Notes: generated by a model not told the origin, from the sequence alone. Positions 26,032 through 34,977 are shown, counted from the first letter of the stretch. The stretch is DNA of 64,000 nucleotides from Flavobacterium odoriferum (GCF_025499515.1 NZ_JAMKFA010000007.1:124001-188000), one strand, 5' to 3'. Numbers and translations are program-made.

Positions 26032-26466
26032 ATGTTTTCAAAATCATGTAACTACGCTATCAAAGCTTGTATTTTCATAGCACGTCATTCATTAGAAGAA
26101 AAAAAAATAGGCTTTGTTGATATTTCAAAAGAGATTGATTCACCACAGGCATTTACAGCAAAAATTTTACAAGTTGTTGTAAGAGCAGGGATTGTTGATT
26201 CTGTAAAAGGTGTAAAGGGAGGCTTTTATATTCCAAAAAAGCGAATTTCAACTACATTTTTAGTTCAAATAGTAGAAGCAATTGATGGTGATGCCGTTTT
26301 TCATGGATGTGGGTTAGGTTTAACTCAATGTTCAGAAGAACATCCTTGTCCTGTTCATGATAAGTTCAAGAGTATTAGAAATAATTTAGCACATATGCTA
26401 GAAACAACAAATTTAGAAGAACTGGCATTAGGAATTAAATCTGGAGAAACATTCTTAAAACATTAA
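26032..26466 (+). CDS. Rrf2-family regulator, copy 2
   Basis: 144 residues from the ATG at 26032 (MFSKSCNYAIKACIFIAR); the TTG at 25999 is the end of the -7 box. It is the same length as copy 1, with the same winged-helix segment QAFTAKILQVVVRAG and the cysteine loop CGLGLTQCSEEHPC, and the same C-terminal GETFLK. The two copies flank the nadAB/NOR-like operon. A duplicated NO/Fe-S sensor is the simplest reading. Confidence 0.88.
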   Translation: MFSKSCNYAIKACIFIARHSLEEKKIGFVDISKEIDSPQAFTAKILQVVVRAGIVDSVKGVKGGFYIPKKRISTTFLVQIVEAIDGDAVFHGCGLGLTQCSEEHPCPVHDKFKSIRNNLAHMLETTNLEELALGIKSGETFLKH

Positions 26467-26485
26467 TTCCTAAAACCAATAACTT

Positions 26486-28471
26486 TTAAAATTGAACCAT
26501 TAGATTTAAAAATATATTTCTTCCCATTCTGGGTATATTATTCCAATCAGTATAAGTAGTGTATTTAATATCAAATATGTTCTCAACACCCGTATTGAGT
26601 TTAATTTTAGTCTTTTCAAAATTAAATTTATAACCTAAATTACAGTTTATAACAGCATAATCTGGTGTTCTATCTTCACCATAAAAAGTGTTATATTCAG
26701 TTTGTGTTGTATTTCCTTTTAAAATTATTTCAGCATCCCATTTAAGTTGGTTAAAAGTAATGGAAGTTAAATAATTAAACGGGCTCATAAATGGTAAGCC
26801 TTCATTTTTATTATCTCTTCCTATGTTGTACAAAAATTGTCCTTTCCAAGTCCAGTTGTCATGAATAAAATAGTTAAATATTAGATCATTTGACCAAATA
26901 GTTGCGTGATCTAAAGCTGTATAAATTTTAATCCCATTTGCGCCAATCGTCATAGGAGCAACTGATAAATCAGGAATTCCAATGATATAATTGTTAATAT
27001 GAAAATAAGAAGTTGTTATTTTAGCTTGCCATTTAGAATTTTTAAAACCCAAAAAAACATTTGCTTCTAATGATTGTTCATTTTTTAAATTAGGATTTCC
27101 AATATAATCAAAATTATCAAAGCTATTAAAAAGATAAAAACCATAACCTTCTGAAACAGAAGGGGCTCTTTCACCATAACCAAAACCACCTCCAAATTGT
27201 AATCCATTTTTATCATATGAATAATTAGTTGATATGCTTTTTAGAAACCTTGATTTTGATGCTTCAAGTTCAGGATAAAAAATTTGTAAACTTTGCATCC
27301 CAAAATCACTTGCTACATTATTTGAATGCATACCTAACGAAATAGTAAATTTTAAATTAGAATGACAATTTATTAACCAATTATCTTCCAAATAAATACC
27401 AGAATATATAGTTTGAACATCAGGCCATGTATACATAAACATTAAATTTTCATTTGGATCTGATGGATACATTGTCATTTCTGCCACAGAGCGATTATAA
27501 AATCCATTCAAATTTACCATGTAATCATGTTTATTCAATCTTCCATTAACTTTAGAATATATGCCATAGGTATCACTCCATCCAGGCATATCCATATGTA
27601 TTGGAACATTTGGACGCTTAGTATCATCCATAGTATGAGTAATTGTATTGTAGTACAACTTTGTTTCCCAATTATCAATTCGATTAGAAATAGGTTTGTA
27701 ATCAAATTTTAAAGAAGTAATTAAAGCCTCAGCTAAAGAAACATCCATGGGCAAGGCTGGATAACCCACATCAGTTGCTTTATCATAAATAATAGAAGCT
27801 TCAATAATTTTATTATTCGAAAATCGAAACCCTGATATGGTTGAAAGGTTTAACTTTCTGAATTGTGAAAACGAAATTTCTTGATTATTTCCTGCTTTAT
27901 AATTTTCAGCATCTCGAAACATGACATCAGTATCAATATAAAACAAACTATCAGCAAAATTAATTGAAGAACCTATAATTTTTTGTTTATTATTAGTTTC
28001 AAAACCAGAATTTAAAGTAAAGTCCCAGCCTTTGTTAGCAAATTTACCTTGACTTCTTTTTAAATTTATAGCACCCCCAATTGTATTACCATGACAGGTG
28101 CCTTGCTGTCCAGATGAAATAGTAGCTTCTGATAAATTAGAAACTTCAACATAAGAAGTAACTGGATCCATCTTATCGGTACAAGCACCAAAAATTCGCA
28201 TTCCATCTATTGTAATAACAGTTCGTTCAGTAGTCATGCCATTAATAATTGGTTCCCATGCATAGGCACCTCTTTTAATCAAATCTACTTTTGTAGACTT
28301 TTGCAAAAATTCGTCAACTGAAGCTAAAGTTTTAGATTGTTTTTCATGTAACTGAGATTTTGTACCTACTACAATAACTTCTTTCAGTTCTTTAATTTTG
28401 AGAGAATCCGTTTCTTGACTAAAAGTAAATCCGAACGAAAGTGATAGAAAAAATACTACTAATTTTTTCAT
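26486..28471 (-). CDS. TonB-dependent copper receptor, OprC/NosA-like
   Basis: 661 residues: signal peptide, an N-terminal plug with GMRIFGACTDKMDPVTSYVE (about residues 90-109), and a 22-strand barrel ending in FLNLMVQF. C97-x-x-x-M101 matches the CxxxM copper site of Pseudomonas OprC (NosA, the receptor that supplies nitrous oxide reductase), and H279-T-M281 (HxM) plus a nearby IHMDM supply likely partner ligands. It lies downstream of a Met/His-rich lipoprotein. Role: copper import for NosZ and NirK (inferred). Confidence 0.8.
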   Translation of the reverse strand: MKKLVVFFLSLSFGFTFSQETDSLKIKELKEVIVVGTKSQLHEKQSKTLASVDEFLQKSTKVDLIKRGAYAWEPIINGMTTERTVITIDGMRIFGACTDKMDPVTSYVEVSNLSEATISSGQQGTCHGNTIGGAINLKRSQGKFANKGWDFTLNSGFETNNKQKIIGSSINFADSLFYIDTDVMFRDAENYKAGNNQEISFSQFRKLNLSTISGFRFSNNKIIEASIIYDKATDVGYPALPMDVSLAEALITSLKFDYKPISNRIDNWETKLYYNTITHTMDDTKRPNVPIHMDMPGWSDTYGIYSKVNGRLNKHDYMVNLNGFYNRSVAEMTMYPSDPNENLMFMYTWPDVQTIYSGIYLEDNWLINCHSNLKFTISLGMHSNNVASDFGMQSLQIFYPELEASKSRFLKSISTNYSYDKNGLQFGGGFGYGERAPSVSEGYGFYLFNSFDNFDYIGNPNLKNEQSLEANVFLGFKNSKWQAKITTSYFHINNYIIGIPDLSVAPMTIGANGIKIYTALDHATIWSNDLIFNYFIHDNWTWKGQFLYNIGRDNKNEGLPFMSPFNYLTSITFNQLKWDAEIILKGNTTQTEYNTFYGEDRTPDYAVINCNLGYKFNFEKTKIKLNTGVENIFDIKYTTYTDWNNIPRMGRNIFLNLMVQF

Positions 28472-28486
28472 GATATAAAGATTTTA

Positions 28487-28519
28487 AAAAAGATCATTCA
28501 CAAAAAAAACGATCTTTTT
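28487..28519 (-). terminator. Hairpin between lipoprotein and TonB receptor genes
   Basis: 9-bp stem AAAAAGATC / GATCTTTTT with a 15-base A-rich loop, between the stop of the lipoprotein gene and the start of the receptor gene. May attenuate the receptor. Confidence 0.5.
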
Positions 28520-28529
28520 AAAGGTAAAA

Positions 28530-29378
28530 TTAAAATTCGATTTCAAAGAAGATACTACTCGCAGTAACGGTGTCGGTAATTTCTTCACCTTTTACAATTG
28601 TTCCATCAGGTTTTGCTAATTGCAGGTTAATTTTCCAATATCCTGTCATTGTTAAAGACAATTTACCATTATACAATTCACCTGTACTAGTTTGTGTTGC
28701 ATGAACATTGTTTGGCGAACTATGATTACCCATACTTGGCATTCTTGGATCAATTTTTAAAGTATAACCATCTACAACTGGAAATGTCATCATATCTTGC
28801 ATTTTCCATACCCCTACTTTCATATCATTTAACGCAACAGAAGGATGATGAGGCTCAACATAAGCAACTAAATATTTTACGCCATCTGTTCCAGTAAAAG
28901 TATTAACGGTTCTTTTTGCTGAAGCTGGTACATCAATAACAGATGTTGTTGTGTAATCTACTCCATCAATAGAATAATCTATTTTTAAATCCCAATATTC
29001 TGTATCGTTTTGAGCCATTTGAAACATAATATAACCTTCATATAATGTTCCTTCTGTTGTGATTTTTTCTACCTCAGAATTTGGGCACGAATGGTTCATC
29101 ATTGCCATATGCATAACTGGCATCCAAGATACTGTTGCATTTTTAATGTATTGATTTGTTGCATTATCCTTAATTCTTAATTTAACTTCGTTATAGCCTT
29201 GAACTAAAACTCCGGTGTGAGAATACAACTCAATTGTGTGTGTTGTATTTGTCATTTCTTGAAATTTTGTTAGTCCGTCTAACTCATTAACAGTAGTAGA
29301 ATCATCATTATCAGAACATGATATAAGTGCTAAAGCCATAAATAAAACGGCTACTATATTTTTTAATTGAAATTTCAT
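28530..29378 (-). CDS. Met/His-rich copper-binding lipoprotein (putative)
   Basis: 282 residues from the ATG at 29378 (MKFQLKN). Lipobox with ISC at Cys20 followed by Ser-Asp-Asn-Asp-Asp. The mature part has two Ig-like halves; the first carries WMPVMHMAMMNHSCP, the second PRMPSMGNHSS and HATQ. Such Met/His clusters are typical of extracytoplasmic copper binding (YtkA/FixH-like region). In a cluster with the OprC-like receptor it probably hands copper on. The longer frame from 29429 adds a non-signal-like N-terminus. Confidence 0.75.
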   Translation of the reverse strand: MKFQLKNIVAVLFMALALISCSDNDDSTTVNELDGLTKFQEMTNTTHTIELYSHTGVLVQGYNEVKLRIKDNATNQYIKNATVSWMPVMHMAMMNHSCPNSEVEKITTEGTLYEGYIMFQMAQNDTEYWDLKIDYSIDGVDYTTTSVIDVPASAKRTVNTFTGTDGVKYLVAYVEPHHPSVALNDMKVGVWKMQDMMTFPVVDGYTLKIDPRMPSMGNHSSPNNVHATQTSTGELYNGKLSLTMTGYWKINLQLAKPDGTIVKGEEITDTVTASSIFFEIEF

Positions 29379-29546
29379 TTTTTTAAATTTAGTGTGTAAA
29401 ACATTAAACAAGAATAACTGACAAAACATCCAATATGTTTTGCATTATTTTGTTCGTTAAAGTTTATAAGTTTTTATATGAAGAGTTGCTCTTCTTATAT
29501 TTTTTAGAAGTCATATTAATTCAAAAGTTTTGAATTAATAGAAAAA

Positions 29547-29924
29547 TTAAGCACTAAAAATGGGGGGATGAAAAACGGAACAACATGCCTTGTGAAAGTA
29601 AAAATTGGCATAGTTGTCTCCAATAGAAGTTCTATTATGAAAATAAATTTGTTCAACAACAAATGTCTTAATTTCTTGAAAAAACAAGACTTCAATTTCT
29701 TGTTTAGAATTGTTTTTTTTGTCAGAATTAATTGGTTTATCATCTTCTGATGCTTTCGCTAATTCATTAACTAAGTGGCATTTTCCATTACATTTAAGTT
29801 CAGGTTTTGCTTTATTCTCACATAACTCATTAGCAATATAATCATAATTAATAATGTAATCTAAAACCGGAAAAATTGGTTTTAAAAACATTACTATAAT
29901 TAATATGATTACTAATTTTTTCAT
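29547..29924 (-). CDS. Small exported Cys/His protein of copper cluster
   Basis: 125 residues, N-terminal hydrophobic segment, then ELCENKAKPELKCNGKCHL (about residues 33-51) and a C-terminal KACCSVFHPP. The Cys/His pattern suggests metal binding. Members of this family lie before TonB receptors of copper-type clusters in Flavobacteria; no defined function. First gene of a minus-strand unit with the lipoprotein and receptor genes. Its -7 box ends five bases before the ATG, so the mRNA may be leaderless. Confidence 0.65.
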   Translation of the reverse strand: MKKLVIILIIVMFLKPIFPVLDYIINYDYIANELCENKAKPELKCNGKCHLVNELAKASEDDKPINSDKKNNSKQEIEVLFFQEIKTFVVEQIYFHNRTSIGDNYANFYFHKACCSVFHPPIFSA

Positions 29925-29928
29925 AGCA

Positions 29929-30003
29929 CAAATTTAAATCAAGTAATTACCTATTTTATATGATTGTGGTCATAATTTTAATATTTTTGTTAAAATAACT
30001 TTG
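29929..30003. promoter_or_regulatory. Divergent promoter with central Crp/Fnr-type site
   Basis: Site ATGAT-TGTG-GTCAT at 29960-29973. Minus box TAAATTTG (29929-29936) is 34 bp from the site centre and serves the copper genes; plus box TAACTTTG (29996-30003) is 33 bp from it and serves the Crp/Fnr gene. One site thus can control both directions. Confidence 0.75.
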
Positions 30004-30066
30004 CCCTTTTAAGTTGAAGTTGTTTTGATAACCTATATATTTTTAACTTAAAATATTATATCAATC

Positions 30067-30654
30067 ATGCAAATAGACTTAGATTTACTTTATACTTGGG
30101 GTGCAATTGCCAAAGAATATAAAAAAAATGACGTCATTATTAGCGAAGATGAAGTTGCTAATTTTTATTATCAAGTTATAGAAGGTTGTGTGAGAATGTA
30201 TAATTCTAATGATGATGGAAAAGAATTCACGCAAGGATATTTCTGTAATGGTCAAAGTTTTGGAGAACCTCCATTATTCATAAATGAAAAATATCCTGCA
30301 ACAGCAGTTGCTTTTCAGGATTGTAAAATTATTAAGCTTTCTAAAGATAAATTTTTGAAAATTTTAGATGAATATCCTTCCATTCAAAAACAATTTCTAA
30401 TTGTGATGGCAAAACGTATTCACAATAAATCAAAAACTTCAAAAGATATTATTAATCAAAAACCCGAATTTAGAATTATGGCTTTTTTAAATTCTAATAA
30501 AAAAGGAAGTGGTAATACTAAAGAATTGGTTCCATTTACTCGTCAAGAAATTGCAAATTTTACAGGACTAAGAGTAGAAACAGTAATTAGAACCTTTACA
30601 AAAATGAAAGCTAATAATAAAATTGAAATTATAAATCATAAAATATATTTCTAA
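30067..30654 (+). CDS. Crp/Fnr-family regulator of the anaerobic genes
   Basis: 195 residues: N-terminal cyclic-nucleotide-type beta-roll (~10-115) and C-terminal winged helix (~135-195). Recognition helix V170-E171-T-V-I174-R175 matches FNR VETVSR except that Ile replaces the Ser that reads the first base of TTGAT; the sites in this window read (T)ATGAY. Cysteines are only C41, C60 and C86; the FNR N-terminal Fe-S set is absent, so it probably senses NO via heme (DNR-like) or another ligand. Autoregulated by the site at 29960. Start ATG 30067. Confidence 0.88.
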   Translation: MQIDLDLLYTWGAIAKEYKKNDVIISEDEVANFYYQVIEGCVRMYNSNDDGKEFTQGYFCNGQSFGEPPLFINEKYPATAVAFQDCKIIKLSKDKFLKILDEYPSIQKQFLIVMAKRIHNKSKTSKDIINQKPEFRIMAFLNSNKKGSGNTKELVPFTRQEIANFTGLRVETVIRTFTKMKANNKIEIINHKIYF

Positions 30655-31895
30655 TGTTTCTAAACAGTAAGTTATGGTTAAAAACATCAATAATAAACTT
30701 ATTATTAGTTGCGATTTTAGGGCTATTAATGCGCTATAAAATTGGTTTTGAGTTTCCTTTTTTGGACCAAAAACACTTACAACATTCACATTCACATTTT
30801 GCATTTTCTGGATGGATAAGTCACACTTTAATGGTTTTAATGATAGGGTTTTTAGAATATAAGATAAAGAAAACTGAGATTCAATTTATAAAAAAATACA
30901 ACCTGCTCTTAATTACAAACTTAATTTGTTCTTATGGAATGTTGATTTCATTTATTATTCAAGGTTATGGGGCGATTTCTATCCTTTTTTCAACTTCTTC
31001 AATTGTAATAGCTTGTGTTTTTACTTTCTTTTATTTTAAAGATTTAAAATTAATTTCACATGAAGATTTATCAAAAAATTGGTTTAAAGCGTCACTCTTT
31101 TTTAATGTAATTTCTTCGCTTGGTACTTTTGCATTGGCTTATATGATGATTAGCAAAAACATTCATCAAAATGAATATTTATCATCTATTTATTTTTATC
31201 TACATTTTCAATATAATGGTTGGTTCTTTTTTGCTTGTATGGGACTATTAATTTCCTTTTTACAATTAAAAAAAGCAGAAAATTTATTTTTTAATAAAAC
31301 CTTTTGGTTGTTTTTCGTTTCTTGTATTCCTGCTTATTTTTTATCAACACTTTGGTTAAAATTACCAACCTGGATTTATGTTTTAACTTTACTTTCCGCT
31401 TTAGTTCAAACTGTTACCTGGTTTAAATTTTTATTTGTAATAATTAAATTGAAAAGTAATTTTCTTGAAAAATATCCATTGGTTTTACGTTACATATTAT
31501 TTTTTGTAGGTGTAGCTTTAAGTTTGAAATTTATACTTCAATTAGGATCTACAATTCCTGCTTTAAGTCAATTGGCATTTGGATTCAGACCCATTGTAAT
31601 AGCATATTTACATTTAGTATTATTAGCTATTATCTCCTTATTTTTATTGTTTTATATTTATGCAAATCAATTCCTAACTTTTAATAAACAAATTAAAAAT
31701 GGGATAATAATTTTCTCGGTTGGTGTTCTCTTAAATGAAATTATATTAGCAATACAAGGAATTGCATCTTTTAGCTATACACTAATTCCTTTTGTTAATG
31801 AAATGCTATTTGGTGCTGCTATAATTTTAGTAAGCGGTATTGGAATTATTGTTTTTTATTCTTTAAAAAAAGTTAAAAAATCACCTTTGTTATGA
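30654..31895 (+). CDS. Histidine-rich multi-pass membrane protein, HCO/NnrS-like
   Basis: 413 residues, about 12 hydrophobic helices. It contains HLQHSHSHFAFSGW (H41, H44, H46, H48), H57, YLHFQYNGW (H184) and IAYLHL (H320). The HxHFAFxGW style recalls heme/metal-binding membrane proteins of the heme-copper oxidase superfamily or NnrS, but the catalytic metal set cannot be matched. Its start overlaps the end of the Crp/Fnr gene by one base, so it is co-expressed with it. NO-related role inferred from context only. Confidence 0.6.
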   Translation: MFLNSKLWLKTSIINLLLVAILGLLMRYKIGFEFPFLDQKHLQHSHSHFAFSGWISHTLMVLMIGFLEYKIKKTEIQFIKKYNLLLITNLICSYGMLISFIIQGYGAISILFSTSSIVIACVFTFFYFKDLKLISHEDLSKNWFKASLFFNVISSLGTFALAYMMISKNIHQNEYLSSIYFYLHFQYNGWFFFACMGLLISFLQLKKAENLFFNKTFWLFFVSCIPAYFLSTLWLKLPTWIYVLTLLSALVQTVTWFKFLFVIIKLKSNFLEKYPLVLRYILFFVGVALSLKFILQLGSTIPALSQLAFGFRPIVIAYLHLVLLAIISLFLLFYIYANQFLTFNKQIKNGIIIFSVGVLLNEIILAIQGIASFSYTLIPFVNEMLFGAAIILVSGIGIIVFYSLKKVKKSPLL

Positions 31896-31935
31896 TTGCA
31901 CTCATAAAATAACTATTTAATAATTAAGTACTTTG
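31892..31935 (+). promoter_or_regulatory. Crp/Fnr-type site for the fasciclin gene
   Basis: Site ATGAT-TGCA-CTCAT (31892-31905) overlapping the end of the preceding gene. The TTTG of the -7 region lies at 31932-31935 (GTACTTTG, weak left half), centres 33 bp apart. Confidence 0.6.
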
Positions 31936-31971
31936 TTAGTATAATTTGAATGTTTATCAAAAGTATTTATT

Positions 31972-32526
31972 ATGAAAAAATCAATTAAAACATTATTATT
32001 GGCAAGTATATTTATTGCCATTGGTTGTAAACAAAACGAGCAAACATCTTCTGAACCAGCAGCAGAATCAACTGAAGTACAATCTGGTGGGCAAGAAAAT
32101 GTAGTAGATGAAACCTCTGTTCCAAATATTGTGCAAACCGCTGTAGGAAGCAAAGACCACACTACTTTAGTTACAGCAGTTAAAGCAGCTGGTTTGGTAA
32201 CATCATTAAGTAATGCTGGACCATTTACCGTATTTGCACCTACTAATGCTGCTTTCGATAAGTTACCGGCAGGTACAGTTGATGGTTTATTAAAACCTGA
32301 AAAGAAAGGTGATTTAGAAAATATTTTAGGGTACCATACCTATGTAGGTGTCTTAAAGGTAGAATATATGCAAGATGGTCAAGAGTTTGACATGGTTTAT
32401 GGTGGAAAAGTAAAAATCACTAAAAAAGATGATAAAACGTATGTCAATGGGTCAGAAATAGTTGCAACAATTGAAACTGGTAACGGAATTATTCACGTAA
32501 TTGGTGACGTACTTTTACCAAAATAA
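31972..32526 (+). CDS. Fasciclin (FAS1) domain lipoprotein
   Basis: 184 residues: lipobox AIGC (Cys19), a Ser/Glu-rich linker, and one FAS1 domain (about 45-182) with NIVQTAVGSKDHTTLVTAVK, TVFAPTNAAFDKLP and a C-terminal NGIIHVIGDVLLPK. FAS1 lipoproteins of this type stand near nos genes in several Bacteroidota; role unknown, possibly copper or protein assembly at the surface. Convergent with the gene at 32625; bidirectional terminator between. Confidence 0.85.
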   Translation: MKKSIKTLLLASIFIAIGCKQNEQTSSEPAAESTEVQSGGQENVVDETSVPNIVQTAVGSKDHTTLVTAVKAAGLVTSLSNAGPFTVFAPTNAAFDKLPAGTVDGLLKPEKKGDLENILGYHTYVGVLKVEYMQDGQEFDMVYGGKVKITKKDDKTYVNGSEIVATIETGNGIIHVIGDVLLPK

Positions 32527-32568
32527 AAATAATTATTAATTCAACTTTGCTTTTCTTATAATTAGGTT

Positions 32569-32601
32569 AAAAAGCGTGGATTGATTCAATTCACGCTTTT
32601 T
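32569..32601. terminator. Bidirectional terminator
   Basis: 10-bp stem AAAAAGCGTG / CACGCTTTTT with an A run and T run on the two sides, between convergent genes. Confidence 0.88.
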
Positions 32602-32624
32602 GTTTTAGCAATAATTACACAAAA

Positions 32625-33068
32625 TTATATTCCACCTATTCGCACCAAACTTCCTAAAATTAACATTGTAACTGCAATCATAGTTACTAATGAAATAAAT
32701 AAATAGAGTAAGTATGATGGTTTGTTTTGCAGACTTGGAAATATAAATTTAACAGCTGTAAAAGCTAAGAGTATTGTACAAAAAAAGAGCGCTATTTTTA
32801 AACTTACTATTTTTTCAATAGAATTTTGAAAATTAAACCATTTGTCAAATGAAATTCCATAATCGTAGGCTAACAAAATTCCGGTTATAAGTAAAATTAA
32901 TAATGCAGGAATTCCAACTGGTTCAAAATTCTTTCTAAAAAATGCTATATCATCTAATGTTTTATCTTTCAAAGCTTTTGGAACATATCTTAAAAGTAAT
33001 ATTAAATGTCCTCCAACCCAAATTGTAGCTGCTAATAAATGAATTATTAAAATGATTTGATGATACAT
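32625..33068 (-). CDS. CopD-like four-helix membrane protein
   Basis: 147 residues, four hydrophobic helices, opening HLLAATIWVGGHL, with two His as in CopD/YebZ-type copper or heme membrane proteins. Its start overlaps the end of the truncated haemoglobin gene by one base. Last gene of the nos operon. Proposed role: copper or heme handling at the inner membrane. Confidence 0.65.
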   Translation of the reverse strand: MYHQIILIIHLLAATIWVGGHLILLLRYVPKALKDKTLDDIAFFRKNFEPVGIPALLILLITGILLAYDYGISFDKWFNFQNSIEKIVSLKIALFFCTILLAFTAVKFIFPSLQNKPSYLLYLFISLVTMIAVTMLILGSLVRIGGI

Positions 33069-33439
33069 TATGATAGTGTTTTGTACATAATTACCTGGGC
33101 AATATTTGAAGCTCTTTCTTTAATTTCATTGGCTTTTATTCCTTCAAAAAGACTATCAACAGTTTGACTAAACAAATCATTCCAATGCTGAAAGTGATTT
33201 TGATTCATGGTACTTTTTTGATGTAACTCTTTGTGAACCACCATTGGGCTGCCACTATAATTTCCAGAATAAAACAGAATATTCTCCCAAAAATCATACA
33301 TTTTAGGCAGATGTAATTCCCAATTTACTTTAGCTATGTCATTGAATAAATATCCAATAGTGTCATCTTTTTTTACTTTATCATAGAATGCATTAACTAA
33401 TTTTTCAATGTCTTTTCTATTTCTAATATCTGTTTTCAT
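33068..33439 (-). CDS. Group III truncated haemoglobin
   Basis: 123 residues, the 2-on-2 globin fold of group III. Visible: LVNAFYDKVKKDDTIGYLF (helices A-B), the MYDFWENILFYSGNYSG stretch typical of group III, and proximal H82 in HFQHWNDLF. Such globins bind NO and O2; placed in the nos operon, a role in NO scavenging or supply is likely. No motif of a fused reductase. Confidence 0.9.
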   Translation of the reverse strand: MKTDIRNRKDIEKLVNAFYDKVKKDDTIGYLFNDIAKVNWELHLPKMYDFWENILFYSGNYSGSPMVVHKELHQKSTMNQNHFQHWNDLFSQTVDSLFEGIKANEIKERASNIAQVIMYKTLS

Positions 33440-33503
33440 ATTGGATTAGTTTAAAAAAATAAATTATTTAACTATAAAATCTAAATTTATAAACCATACA
33501 TTT

Positions 33504-34271
33504 TTATAAATCTTTAGTTTTAAATTTTTTAAGTGATAATACAAAAGGAATAATTACCCATATAAATAGTAATAATAATGAAACAGCAATTCCTATTCCA
33601 TTACCAAAATATTCTTTAAATAAAGCCCCTGTATATCCCATCATTGCAGAAGCATCTAAATGTAATAGCATTTGGATTCTGGCTAAATCAATAGGACTTA
33701 AAGAAGTTACAAATATCATTGGTTTTTCTATTGGATAATCTGAGAATTGAAACAATAAAAACAATATCAACCCATCAAAAATTAATGCAAAAAATAGCCA
33801 AATAACTATTGAAGTACCAATTCCTCTGGCTTTGTCTCTATTAAAAATAGCACTAAAAAATGCTAAAGAAACAAAAATAGCTGTTATTAAAACCCCTATA
33901 ATCAACATCATTATTCCATTAAAATCTGGAGCATTAATTAATAATGGTATTCCAGAACCAATTAAAAAAGAAATGATAAGCGAGAGTGATAAACTAATAA
34001 ATAAACTTATCCATATTTTACTCCTTTTAATTGGCTGACTCACTAACAACTCTATAAACTCAGAGCTATTATATATGTAAATTGTAGCAAATAAAATAGA
34101 AACTAAAGGAACCGTAAATAAAATAACATTCAAAATTGTTAGCATTCCTTTTGCTGTATTATCTTCCATTCCAAAAGAACTCCATGATAAAACAGCTAAA
34201 ATTAAAGTATAAACTAATACAATTTTATTTTTTAAAATATCGGACAATATAATTTTTACTATTCTATTCAT
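33504..34271 (-). CDS. nosY: ABC-2 type permease NosY
   Basis: 255 residues with six membrane helices; the permease partner of NosF in maturation of the CuZ site of nitrous oxide reductase. Immediately after nosF (one-base gap). Contains the SQPIKRSKIWISLFISLS segment (ABC-2 transmembrane coupling loop). Confidence 0.88.
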   Translation of the reverse strand: MNRIVKIILSDILKNKIVLVYTLILAVLSWSSFGMEDNTAKGMLTILNVILFTVPLVSILFATIYIYNSSEFIELLVSQPIKRSKIWISLFISLSLSLIISFLIGSGIPLLINAPDFNGIMMLIIGVLITAIFVSLAFFSAIFNRDKARGIGTSIVIWLFFALIFDGLILFLLFQFSDYPIEKPMIFVTSLSPIDLARIQMLLHLDASAMMGYTGALFKEYFGNGIGIAVSLLLLFIWVIIPFVLSLKKFKTKDL

Positions 34272-34272
34272 T

Positions 34273-34977
34273 TTAATTTGCTCTTAAAATTTTTGCGATG
34301 GCTTTAGAAATTTTATCCTCCTGTGTTTCCTCTTTTAATTCGTTAACTTTTTTATGAAAGAAAATTTTACCCTCTTGCATAAAAATAATTTCAGAAATTA
34401 AATCATCTAATTCACTTAATAAATGCGACGTAATCAAAATCAATTTTCCTTTTCCTTTTTCTTTAATGATTTTTTCTTTCAAAACCTCAGCTGCTAAGGG
34501 ATCTAAACCAGCTGTTGGCTCATCTAAAATCAGAACATCAGGATTAAACATAAAAGCTAAAACAGCACTAATTTTTTGAGTAGTTCCACCAGATAGTGTT
34601 CGCATTTGTTTATTTAACATCTTTTCAATTTCAAAATCTCTAAACAAATCTTCATCTAAATTGTCTTTTGAATTGCGAATTTTCTTAACCATTTCGATAA
34701 TTTCGCCAATAGTCATAGTGTCTGGATAGCGACCAATTTGTGGCATATATCCAATTTTTTCTCTGTACAGATAATCACCAAAAATTGATTTTTGATTAAA
34801 TTCCATACTCCCAGAATCAGGAATCACCATACCTAAAATTGACTTAATCAAAGTTGTTTTTCCACAGCCATTAGGTCCAATTAAAGCAATACATTGACCA
34901 GAATTACAGGATGCAGAAACATTCTTAAGTACTTCCAGTTTTCCAAATTTTTTAGATATATTTTTTATTTCAATCAT
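34273..34977 (-). CDS. nosF: ABC ATPase NosF
   Basis: 234 residues: Walker A GPNGCGKTT (~34-42), signature LSGGTTQKIS (~128-137), Walker B LILDEPTAGLD and the H-loop SHLL. It energises NosY; with NosD it supplies sulfur/copper for the CuZ cluster. The start overlaps the nosD stop by four bases. Confidence 0.92.
   Translation of the reverse strand: MIEIKNISKKFGKLEVLKNVSASCNSGQCIALIGPNGCGKTTLIKSILGMVIPDSGSMEFNQKSIFGDYLYREKIGYMPQIGRYPDTMTIGEIIEMVKKIRNSKDNLDEDLFRDFEIEKMLNKQMRTLSGGTTQKISAVLAFMFNPDVLILDEPTAGLDPLAAEVLKEKIIKEKGKGKLILITSHLLSELDDLISEIIFMQEGKIFFHKKVNELKEETQEDKISKAIAKILRAN

Noticed and set aside
29471..29506. GAAGAG-TTG-CTCTTC hairpin with a T run
   Set aside because: The T run is on the plus strand, where no gene ends; genes here run on the minus strand.
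31926..31935. AAGTACTTTG resembling the creD-cluster operator
   Set aside because: The matching CAAAGT arm is missing. It is only the TTTG of the promoter.
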